Source of the DNA: Desulfovibrionaceae bacterium
GTDB taxonomy: Bacteria; Desulfobacterota; Desulfovibrionia; Desulfovibrionales; Desulfovibrionaceae
Length of the DNA: 13,353 nt
Direction of reading: 5' to 3'
NCBI GenBank assembly: GCA_009783115.1
Contig: WRHT01000017.1
Location: 1 to 13,353 of the forward strand
The position numbers were made by a program, and so were the translations under genes. Below are positions 1-4,189 of the stretch, piece by piece. Each line of letters opens with the position of its first letter. Within the stretch, counting starts at the first letter, position 1. The notes below the pieces were generated by a model. That model worked only from the letters and a program-made list of their open reading frames with translations, had not been told where the DNA came from and searched no databases.

Positions 1-45
1 CAGGGCGGAGCGGGCCGGAAGGTTGGCGGGGATGTTGATAGGCAT
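1..45 (-). CDS. metA: Homoserine O-succinyl/acetyltransferase (MetA-like), N-terminal fragment
   Basis: Only the first 15 codons lie in the window; the gene runs off the left edge. They read MPINIPANLPARSAL, which resembles the conserved MetA start (MPI.(I/V)P..LPA). MetA acylates L-homoserine in the first committed step of methionine synthesis in the cytoplasm. The start is supported by AAGGAG about 11 bases upstream of the ATG on the minus strand. It is divergent from the tRNA-Pro unit. The call rests on a very short peptide, so it is moderate; no other family with this N-terminus came to mind. Confidence 0.6.
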   Translation of the reverse strand, partial: MPINIPANLPARSAL

Positions 46-99
46 GGAATCGCTGGCTCCTTGAAAATTTGGGGCGCGCAATAAGCGCCACGGCCAGCC

Positions 100-128
100 T
101 GTATAACACCGATGCGCCGGCGTCTCAA
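100..128 (-). promoter_or_regulatory. Predicted sigma70 promoter of the metA-like gene
   Basis: On the minus strand, TTGAGA (123-128) and TATACA (100-105) are separated by exactly 17 bases. This would give a leader of roughly 50 bases before the ATG at 45. I see no SAM riboswitch or other recognisable structure in that leader. Predicted from motif and spacing only. Confidence 0.4.
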
Positions 129-147
129 GCAAAAGGAGGGAAACAGC

Positions 148-176
148 TTGCCAAGGAACAGGCTTTGACTTATACA
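148..176 (+). promoter_or_regulatory. Predicted sigma70 promoter of tRNA-Pro
   Basis: TTGCCA (148-153) and TATACA (171-176) are separated by 17 bases. The expected start site, about 183, is only a few bases before the mature tRNA 5' end at 186. Good motif agreement and ideal placement for a tRNA gene. Confidence 0.6.
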
Positions 177-185
177 GCTTAACCA

Positions 186-262
186 CGGGATGTAGCTCAG
201 TTTGGTGGAGCGCTGCGTTCGGGACGCAGAGGCCGGAGGTTCAAGTCCTCTCATCCCGACCA
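186..262 (+). tRNA. tRNA-Pro (anticodon CGG)
   Basis: A full cloverleaf can be folded by hand. The acceptor stem is CGGGATG (186-192) with CATCCCG (252-258). The D stem is GCTC/GAGC. The anticodon stem CTGCG/CGCAG (213-217/225-229) carries loop TTCGGGA with anticodon CGG at 220-222. The T stem 235-239/247-251 carries loop TTCAAGT. Discriminator A259 is followed by an encoded CCA (260-262). The C1-G72 pair is characteristic of bacterial proline tRNAs. It reads CCG codons. Its 3' flank borders the accessory region, as is common for tRNA-associated insertions. Confidence 0.96.
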
Positions 263-270
263 AGTATTTC

Positions 271-304
271 AAGGGGTTACAGTATCGTCCGTAAGTCCTT
301 TTTT
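271..304 (+). terminator. Intrinsic terminator of tRNA-Pro
   Basis: A 10-position stem pairs 271-280 with 291-300 (AAGGGGTTAC with GTAAGTCCTT; one G-T wobble, one G-G mismatch) around a 10-base loop. It is followed directly by a T run through 304. It lies 8 bases past the tRNA CCA end, so the tRNA is a self-contained transcription unit. Confidence 0.65.
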
Positions 305-314
305 CTTGGGTACT

Positions 315-485
315 TCAATTTTTCCAAAACTCTTTCAGTTTGCCCCTTTCATCCAGCTTATTCGGCAGCTTGGGGCATGGAGGCTTCCCATTTTCAAACT
401 CTTTGTTGAATTTGCAGAATTTACCTCCGCCTATGTCATCTTTGTGCTGGCAAGGGGTATTACATTCTTTGCGAGTTCCGGTCAT
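315..485 (-). CDS. Small Cys-rich protein, 56 aa, unknown function
   Basis: Not recognised as a named family. The ORF starts at ATG 485 (minus) with GGAGG eight bases upstream and stops with TGA at 315-317. The protein begins MTGTRKECNTPC and is rich in Lys, with four cysteines at 8, 12, 24 and 37 (C-x3-C-x11-C-x12-C). That pattern suits a small zinc-binding or disulfide fold. There is no signal peptide or membrane segment. A near-consensus promoter lies upstream (541-569). A 16-codon ORF starting at ATG 532 (MTKLYEIIAKNRRLPL) ends in a TGA that overlaps this ATG (ATGA), so the two are probably translationally coupled or are one gene split by a frameshift. SD plus promoter plus codon content make a real gene likely; the function is open. 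Confidence 0.65.
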   Translation of the reverse strand: MTGTRKECNTPCQHKDDIGGGKFCKFNKEFENGKPPCPKLPNKLDERGKLKEFWKN

Positions 486-532
486 AAGGGAAGCCTCCGA
501 TTTTTAGCAATGATTTCATATAGTTTTGTCAT
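482..532 (-). CDS. 16-aa upstream ORF coupled to the Cys-rich gene
   Basis: ATG at 532 (minus) begins MTKLYEIIAKNRRLPL and its stop codon overlaps the ATG of the 56-aa Cys-rich gene by the ATGA arrangement. The predicted transcription start (about 534) is almost at this ATG, so it would be leaderless. It could be a genuine leader ORF, or the true N-terminus of the Cys-rich protein displaced by a frameshift. No Shine-Dalgarno is visible. Confidence 0.35.
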   Translation of the reverse strand: MTKLYEIIAKNRRLPL

Positions 533-540
533 TGTCGCGG

Positions 541-569
541 ATTAAAACTAAATTTTTAGGTAATGTCAA
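541..569 (-). promoter_or_regulatory. Strong predicted promoter of the Cys-rich gene
   Basis: On the minus strand, a perfect TTGACA (564-569) and TTTAAT (541-546) are separated by exactly 17 bases. This is among the best sigma70-like promoters in the window and reads toward the small Cys-rich gene ending at 315. Confidence 0.65.
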
Positions 570-695
570 GGAGTTAAGGAGAAGCCAACTATCAGGGGGA
601 AAGTGCAATAATTATGTAAGATATATTACTTTTTTAACCATCTTTAGTGCTGTGAAAATTGGGCAGTTTTCCAGACTTGCCCAGGTCCGATTTAG
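546..695. other. AT-rich intergenic stretch
   Basis: Apart from the promoter at its left edge, I see no ORF with a ribosome binding site on either strand. A hairpin at 661-682 (GGGCA...TGCCC) could weakly terminate leftward transcripts arriving from 696. On the minus strand it is followed by AATTTT rather than a clean T run. Confidence 0.4.
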
Positions 696-956
696 TTAAC
701 CAAGCATCTTTTTCATCTCGGCCTTTTGTTCCGGCGTCCACGTTTTCACCATTTCCGCAATTTTCGCTATCGCCTTCTCCGCCGATTCTACTTCTCCGCC
801 GGGATTCATAAAGCTACGGTGGATAATCCCTTCGGTATCCTTGAGTAAGGAAGCCAATTCCGTATCGGAGAGCTTCCTCAGTGTGGCCTGCGCGTCAATT
901 ACCTTTGACCGAAGCGCGGCCTCAAGGATGTCACAGCAAACGATTGATCGCCTAAA
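696..956 (-). pseudogene. Degraded reading frame, unknown family
   Basis: A minus-strand frame stays open from 956 to a TAA at 696-698 and reads like real protein: a helical, charged sequence with RKLSDTELASLLKDTEGIIH and a C-terminus WTPEQKAEMKKMLG. It has no ATG/GTG/TTG start near its 5' end. The first usable codon is a TTG at 857 without a Shine-Dalgarno. It lies about 35 bases downstream of the XRE regulator on the same strand, so it may once have been its operon partner. The most likely reading is a frameshifted or 5'-broken gene. No known domain was recognised. Confidence 0.45.
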
Positions 957-990
957 TTACCGATTATTTCCCATCGGCTGATTCCCCAGG

Positions 991-1254
991 TCAGCTATTT
1001 TGGGCATGGCTTTGAAAATGAGCCATCTTGTTTCTGATTTCACTAAGCAACTCCCCAGCGTCCACGCCGAGCGCATCCGCTAATAGCAAAAATGTTTCCA
1101 AGGACGGACTGCTGGCGGCGCGTTCCCAGGTTCGCACGCCGATCTCTGAGCCACCGATTAGTTCAGCCAACTGCGGTTGTGTCAGCCCAGCCAGAGTGCG
1201 GCGATGGCGGATTACATCGGCAACTGCCTGTCTAAATTGAACAATTTTCACCAT
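991..1254 (-). CDS. XRE/Cro-CI-type HTH transcriptional regulator, 87 aa
   Basis: A small DNA-binding protein with one HTH_3 domain spanning nearly the whole chain. The helix-turn-helix lies around residues 24-44 (LTQPQLAELIGGSEIGVRTWE), followed by the family hallmark SSPSLETFLLLADALGV. Repressors of this size usually bind short palindromes and control themselves and a divergent gene. Here the divergent neighbour is the small secreted protein at 1364. Two GATA...TATC inverted repeats lie in the gap, one only 4 bases upstream of this ATG. No Shine-Dalgarno is visible, but TATTTT (1261-1266, minus) sits 6 bases from the ATG, so the mRNA may be leaderless. Alternatives are an antitoxin or an orphan phage-like regulator; no toxin partner is recognisable. 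Confidence 0.85.
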   Translation of the reverse strand: MVKIVQFRQAVADVIRHRRTLAGLTQPQLAELIGGSEIGVRTWERAASSPSLETFLLLADALGVDAGELLSEIRNKMAHFQSHAQNS

Positions 1255-1257
1255 GCC

Positions 1258-1268
1258 GATAAAATATC
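1258..1268. promoter_or_regulatory. Candidate operator 1, GATA-AAA-TATC palindrome
   Basis: An 11-base inverted repeat sits 4 bases upstream of the regulator ATG. It overlaps the possible -10 element (TATTTT on the minus strand), which would suit autorepression. It shares GATA...TATC half-sites with the second palindrome about 40 bp away. Confidence 0.4.
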
Positions 1269-1289
1269 ATCGCCTACGTTTTTCAGCAC

Positions 1290-1318
1290 TAGACAGATAA
1301 AAATTTATCGGTTATCGT
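1290..1318 (+). promoter_or_regulatory. Candidate promoter of the secreted protein, with operator 2 in its spacer
   Basis: TAGACA (1290-1295) and TATCGT (1313-1318) are 17 bases apart. The spacer contains the perfect 14-base inverted repeat GATAAAAATTTATC (1296-1309). A protein bound there would block RNA polymerase. The motifs are imperfect, so the promoter call is tentative; the palindrome itself is certain. Confidence 0.4.
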
Positions 1319-1363
1319 GGGTTTAGAAATCTCGTTAATTCCTTAAACCTATTGGAGGCCCTT

Positions 1364-1696
1364 ATGAAACTCAGAAATCTCGTTTTCCCGTTGATTCTGC
1401 TCGTGTTATTCGTACCGTTATTTTTTGAGGTCGGCACTGGCAACGCCGCCAGCACATCAGATTTTGTCGGTAAATGGGACTGCGAAACTGCTATGGGTGA
1501 CCCTTTTGAAACGCAAATCTCTCGTAACAGCGAGGGTCAATTTTCTTTTACTACATCCGGGCCTGGCGGCGTAGGGAAGCCAGTTCAAGTTACTTTCATA
1601 AGTGGTATGTTGGTGGATAACAGCGGAAATAGGTTAGTTATAGACGGCACAGGAATACTGCATATTGCAGCTATAGCCTCGTGCAAAAGAAAATAA
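1364..1696 (+). CDS. Small secreted protein with signal peptide, 110 aa, unknown function
   Basis: The start is ATG 1364, supported by GGAGG at 1354-1358; an in-frame TTG at 1352 overlaps that ribosome binding site and is not used. Residues 1-29 form a classical Sec signal peptide: Lys/Arg at the N-terminus, a long Leu/Val/Phe core, and likely cleavage near GTGNAA (residues 26-29). The mature part is about 81 residues, appears beta-rich (GKWDCETAMGDPFETQI) and has exactly two cysteines (40 and 107) that could form a disulfide in the periplasm. No lipobox is present, so it is not a lipoprotein. It is divergent from the XRE regulator, which may repress it. The family was not recognised; the start of the mature part loosely recalls small lipocalin-like periplasmic proteins. 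Confidence 0.7.
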   Translation: MKLRNLVFPLILLVLFVPLFFEVGTGNAASTSDFVGKWDCETAMGDPFETQISRNSEGQFSFTTSGPGGVGKPVQVTFISGMLVDNSGNRLVIDGTGILHIAAIASCKRK

Positions 1697-1800
1697 AAAT
1701 CCCTCATTTCCGTGTAGTGGCCCTGTGGCCTCGGCAGTTGACAAAATAAGCGGTAGGTGTAAATCCAAGCGAAAAGATATGAATGAAAAATGGAGCGAGA

Positions 1801-2184
1801 ATGAAAAACCAACAAGATGAGCAATGCGATGAAGATGAATTTGATCCGTCGCTTCCACAAGTTGACACTATTCGTGTTGAATACGCTGTAGGTATTCGTG
1901 GTGAAGACAACTATGACACAGAAGGTGTCTTAGATAAACTGTCTTATTCAGAGCGCATTGATTGTAGCAACCGACATTGCGAGGGTAGTGGGTTCAGTTT
2001 CTGTGGCTTGATACAGCAAATGACCGAAAAACGCGAAGAAAAAGAAGAAGGCGAAATCCCGTGTCGCGGCACAGAACCACGCTTCAAGGGTAGTCGCAAT
2101 CGCATACATATAGAAAATCCAAAAAAGTGCATGGGGTACATAAAATATAAGACAACGATCAGATATAAAACTACCGAAAAATAA
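1801..2184 (+). CDS. Cys-rich hypothetical protein, 127 aa, possible zinc binding
   Basis: The start is taken at ATG 1801 because GGAG (1792-1795) lies 5 bases upstream; an in-frame ATG at 1783 lacks a ribosome binding site. The N-terminal half is acidic (CDEDEFDPSLPQ). The middle carries a cysteine cluster at 55, 60 and 68 (DCSNRHCEGSGFSFC) with further cysteines at 88 and 110. The C-terminus is basic (RFKGSRNRIHIENPKKC). C-x4-C together with the later cysteines suggests a zinc ribbon or a cysteine-ligated cofactor. There is no signal peptide. I recall similar DC..xxC..GGF hypothetical proteins in mobile regions but cannot name a family. The 3' end overlaps the convergent ORF at 2171 by 14 bases. 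Confidence 0.55.
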   Translation: MKNQQDEQCDEDEFDPSLPQVDTIRVEYAVGIRGEDNYDTEGVLDKLSYSERIDCSNRHCEGSGFSFCGLIQQMTEKREEKEEGEIPCRGTEPRFKGSRNRIHIENPKKCMGYIKYKTTIRYKTTEK

Positions 2185-2365
2185 CTCGAAGAACAATCCC
2201 CGTTGGAACCGTTGATACGTTTCCATCGGGATCGATATCCAAAGTCATGTCAAGAGCACAACGATCAATTATCTTACCTTTGAGACTTTTGAACAATCGC
2301 TCAACAACGGCCACGGCTTGAATCTTAGATTCTTCATTATGCACAGAAGGTGTAGTTTGGTTCAT
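2171..2365 (-). CDS. Small ORF directly behind the transposase, 64 aa
   Basis: ATG 2365 (minus) lies one base past the transposase TAG stop (2367-2369), and GGTGGGGG overlapping the end of the transposase frame could serve as its ribosome binding site. The product begins MNQTTPSVHNEESK and contains VVERLFKSLKGKIIDRCALDM followed by a short beta-like stretch. No motif is recognised and there is no signal peptide. It may be a passenger or accessory gene of the insertion element, or the truncated end of a neighbouring gene. Its stop lies inside the convergent Cys-rich gene ending at 2184. Confidence 0.4.
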   Translation of the reverse strand: MNQTTPSVHNEESKIQAVAVVERLFKSLKGKIIDRCALDMTLDIDPDGNVSTVPTGIVLRVIFR

Positions 2366-2935
2366 ACTACACCCCCACCGGCACGGCTGGCCTACGGCTA
2401 ATATCGACCCATCGGTCAAACGTGAAAGCCTTCGTAGCCAATTTCAACAGTTCAAGATGCCTTACCTTGACCTCCCGTATAACATTTTGCCATACTAAAT
2501 AGTTGTTTAGGTACTTGGTGGCAACGCCCTTGAAGCGGCGCAGGAAGTCTTTCAGCCGCGAATGATAACCGTTGACATGCTGGACATGGTATATGCCTAA
2601 CCTCTTTATACCATTCGGAACCCTGATGTGCCTAAATGGACTCCTTGAAGCATATTTCACATAGGCTGAATCGCTATCAGTACATACTGTGGCATGCCTT
2701 GATAGCCGATTGCGAAACACGCTCTTCAGAACTTTTGCAGTTGCACGTCCTTGAGCAGATACTTTGCTGTAAACCTGTCCGTTGCGGCTGACAGCACAAC
2801 TGACGCAAACCTTCTCTCTGCTTGTACCTCGCTTGGTAGCCTTTTCACCGCGCTTATGTGATTCCCTGCCTATGGGTTTGCTACCTTTGAAAGACAACGG
2901 CAAGAAGGTGTCATCGGCTTCGACGATATCCTGCC
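2171..2935 (-). mobile_element. IS1595-like insertion sequence remnant
   Basis: The remnant consists of the truncated transposase and the small ORF behind it. The 5' junction is placed near 2930-2935, where transposase homology stops. No terminal inverted repeats or target duplication were found by eye at either end, consistent with a decayed element. The left limit is uncertain. Confidence 0.5.
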
Positions 2936-2972
2936 TTGGACACGGACGGCAGTCGCTCCGTTTTACCCAAAA
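2367..2972 (-). pseudogene. IS1595-family (ISXO2-like) transposase, 5'-truncated
   Basis: The frame is open from 2972 to TAG at 2367-2369 and encodes the DDE catalytic half of an ISXO2-like transposase. The first catalytic Asp region reads IVEADDTFLPLSFKG (2928 leftward), then KRGTSREKV, the second acidic site VCTDSDSAYVKYA, and the hallmark C-terminal block HVQHVNGYHSRLKDFLRRF followed by GVATKYLNNYLVW. Full-length members are about 300 aa with an N-terminal zinc ribbon and helical domain. Here everything before IVEADD is missing: upstream codons (about 2931-2972) do not resemble the family and reach a TGA at 2973-2975. The first in-frame start, TTG 2903, lies after the first Asp. It is therefore almost certainly inactive, a relic that marks insertion next to the aromatic operon. 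Confidence 0.85.
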
Positions 2973-2985
2973 TCAAGGAGTGTCC

Positions 2986-3096
2986 ATGAGTCAGACATCC
3001 GCAATTCCGCACAATATCCGGGACGCGTTCAGCTCAAGTAGAAAATTTCAGGAAAAGTCGGCGCATTTTTTCTTGACAGGCATACCCTTATGTTAA
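2986..3096 (+). CDS. 36-aa ORF upstream of the aromatic operon, possible gene remnant
   Basis: ATG 2986 has a perfect AAGGAG (2975-2980) five bases upstream. The peptide begins MSQTSAIPHNIRDAF and ends ...AHFFLTGIPLC before TAA at 3094-3096. It is not recognised. Its 3' end overlaps the -35 and spacer of the operon promoter (3073-3102). It could be the surviving 5' end of a native gene cut short by rearrangement near the insertion relic, or a short expressed ORF. The good ribosome binding site is the main support. Confidence 0.35.
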   Translation: MSQTSAIPHNIRDAFSSSRKFQEKSAHFFLTGIPLC

Positions 3097-3102
3097 TAAA
3101 AT
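3073..3102 (+). promoter_or_regulatory. Predicted promoter of the aromatic amino acid operon
   Basis: A perfect TTGACA (3073-3078) and TAAAAT (3097-3102) are separated by 18 bases. The start site would be near 3109, just before the Shine-Dalgarno of the leader peptide, leaving a leader of about 275 bases before the first structural gene. No other comparable rightward promoter is seen before 3386. Confidence 0.65.
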
Positions 3103-3125
3103 TTTTTAAAACTTGCAGGAAAAAT

Positions 3126-3230
3126 ATGCTTTTTTACAGCCGCCCGATTAATACCGTGAATTTTTTCGAATTCAGTTCTTATAGCTATTATAGCCGGGGG
3201 CGCGGCGTGGGGGATATTTTTCTCGTGTAA
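3126..3230 (+). CDS. Phe/Tyr-rich leader peptide of the aromatic operon (34 aa)
   Basis: The ORF starts at ATG 3126 with AGGA at 3117-3120, five bases upstream, and stops at TAA 3228-3230. It begins MLFYSRPINTV and contains NFFEFSSYSYYS: six Phe or Tyr codons within ten consecutive positions (3162-3191), nine in the whole peptide (Phe 3, 13, 14, 16, 32; Tyr 4, 19, 21, 22). It lies between the operon promoter and an intrinsic terminator, in front of genes that make Phe and Tyr. In known attenuators (pheA, trp, his leaders) such codon runs make ribosomes stall when the cognate charged tRNA is scarce, which prevents the downstream terminator from forming. Nothing else in this peptide suggests another role. 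The mechanism is inferred; the ORF, its ribosome binding site and composition are seen directly. Confidence 0.85.
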   Translation: MLFYSRPINTVNFFEFSSYSYYSRGRGVGDIFLV

Positions 3231-3280
3231 GCAAACCACACAAGAAATGAACCAGGGCCGCAGACATCCGTCCGCGGCCC
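3139..3280 (+). promoter_or_regulatory. Competing RNA pairings of the leader (putative attenuator)
   Basis: Four complementary segments can be seen. GCCGCCC (3139-3145) can pair with the GC-rich block at 3198-3206. Part of that block, GCGGC (3202-3206), can pair with GCCGC (3257-3261) inside the 5' arm of the terminator. GGGGCGCGG (3197-3205) can also pair, with one mismatch, with the terminator 3' arm CCGCGGCCC (3272-3280). The terminator pairs 3255-3265 with 3270-3280. A small hairpin TGAATT/AATTCA (3157-3174) overlaps the Phe codons and could be a pause site; another lies at 3221-3245. These mutually exclusive pairings fit an attenuator, but no folding energies were computed. Confidence 0.5.
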
Positions 3281-3285
3281 TTTTT
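3255..3285 (+). terminator. Intrinsic terminator in the operon leader (attenuator)
   Basis: GGGCCGC (3255-3261) pairs perfectly with GCGGCCC (3274-3280). The stem continues with GAC/GTC past one A-C mismatch to a four-base ATCC loop, and five T residues follow (3281-3285). It lies between the operon promoter and the first structural gene, 24 bases after the leader peptide stop. Unless relieved it would end transcription at about 175 bases. Confidence 0.85.
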
Positions 3286-3385
3286 GTGCCGCGGCCTGAC
3301 TGCATCGCCAGGGGGCCTGGTTTATAAAACATCAAGATCATCAGGAAGCAGCCCCTGCCTCCGCAAACTCAGGAGAAACCGTGTC

Positions 3386-4186
3386 ATGCATACTGGTAAA
3401 GCCATACGAATGGAACGCATTGTAAACCGAAACACCAGGAAGACCATTATCGTGCCCATGGACCACGGGGTGTCCGTGGGACCGCTTGATGGGCTTGCGA
3501 ATATGCCCCACGCCATCAATGAAGTGGCCGAAGGGGGGGTAAACGCCGTGCTGGAGCACCGAGGGCTTATTCGTTGCGGACATAGAAAGGGTGGAAAAGA
3601 TGTGGGACTTATCCTGCACCTCTCCTCCAGCACGGAGCTGTCATCCAAGCCCAACCGCAAAACATTGACGGCCTCTGTGGAAGACGCTATCAAAGTCGGG
3701 GCGGACGGCGTTTCCATCCATATCAACCTTGGAGATCCGGATGAGGCCGAAATGCTCAGGGATTTCGGCAAGGTCGCCCGCGATGCCGAGGAATGGGGCA
3801 TGCCCCTTCTGGCCATGGTCTATGGACGCGGCCCCAAAATCCCCAACAGCCTGGACCCGCGGATCGTCGCCCACTGCGCCAGAGTGGGAGTGGAACTGGG
3901 CGCGGACATGGTGAAAGTTCCTTATACCGGCGATATGGACAGTTTCAAGTTTGTCACGGAAAACTGCTGCGTGCCGGTGGTGATTGCCGGCGGCCCGAAA
4001 ACAGAAACCACCAGGGAATTTTTGCAGATGGTCAAGGACGCGGATCTGGCCGGTTCCACCGGCCTGTCAGTAGGACGTAATATTTTTCAACATCCCTCCC
4101 CCCGCCTGATGTCTATGGCCCTTGCCGGCATTGTGCACGAAAATTGGAGCGTGGAAGAAGCCATGAACAAAATGGGGGAGAAATAA
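3386..4186 (+). CDS. 2-amino-3,7-dideoxy-D-threo-hept-6-ulosonate (ADTH) synthase, AroA'
   Basis: A class I aldolase-like TIM barrel that condenses L-aspartate 4-semialdehyde with a 6-deoxy-5-ketofructose 1-phosphate donor to give ADTH. This is the first step of the DAHP-independent route to dehydroquinate known from Methanocaldococcus (MJ0400). The 266-residue protein shows [18 protein letters not shown] and VKVPYTGD. Asp26, Tyr146 and Lys177 (Schiff base) all sit at a constant offset of 7 from the MJ0400 catalytic Asp33, Tyr153 and Lys184. The C-terminal GGPKTET and VGRNIFQH phosphate-binding blocks are intact. The start is ATG 3386 with AGGAG at 3371-3375; the frame runs further upstream through the terminator but without support. 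It is the first gene of the operon, 3 bases ahead of the DHQ synthase II gene. Fructose-bisphosphate aldolase is a common misannotation for this family. Confidence 0.93.
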   Translation: MHTGKAIRMERIVNRNTRKTIIVPMDHGVSVGPLDGLANMPHAINEVAEGGVNAVLEHRGLIRCGHRKGGKDVGLILHLSSSTELSSKPNRKTLTASVEDAIKVGADGVSIHINLGDPDEAEMLRDFGKVARDAEEWGMPLLAMVYGRGPKIPNSLDPRIVAHCARVGVELGADMVKVPYTGDMDSFKFVTENCCVPVVIAGGPKTETTREFLQMVKDADLAGSTGLSVGRNIFQHPSPRLMSMALAGIVHENWSVEEAMNKMGEK

Positions 4187-4189
4187 GCT

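Noticed and set aside
46..147. SAM or other riboswitch ahead of the metA-like gene
   Set aside because: The predicted leader is about 50 bases and shows no conserved core or terminator/antiterminator pair.
306..545. Hydrophobic 79-aa rightward ORF starting with TTG
   Set aside because: No Shine-Dalgarno, and it begins inside the tRNA terminator tail. It is antisense to the better supported minus-strand Cys-rich gene with GGAGG and a promoter.
1585..1910. Three overlapping minus-strand ORFs
   Set aside because: Shadows of the secreted-protein gene end and the intergenic region; no ribosome binding sites or coherent domains.
230..3100. attL/attR direct repeats of the tRNA-Pro 3' end
   Set aside because: No second copy of the tRNA 3' segment was seen by eye across the accessory region, and no integrase gene is present.
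3109..3285. 6S RNA or other stand-alone structured RNA
   Set aside because: No long closing stem or central bubble could be drawn. The Phe/Tyr ORF with ribosome binding site explains the region better.
3247..3327. Second possible leader [16 protein letters not shown]
   Set aside because: It spans the terminator hairpin, has no clear Shine-Dalgarno and is not enriched in aromatic codons.
3284..3385. N-terminal extension of ADTH synthase back to 3284
   Set aside because: It would start in the terminator T run without a ribosome binding site. Known family members start close to ATG 3386, which has AGGAG.
3322..3816. 164-aa minus-strand ORF inside the ADTH synthase gene
   Set aside because: Antisense shadow of a strongly conserved gene; low-complexity Ser/Arg composition.
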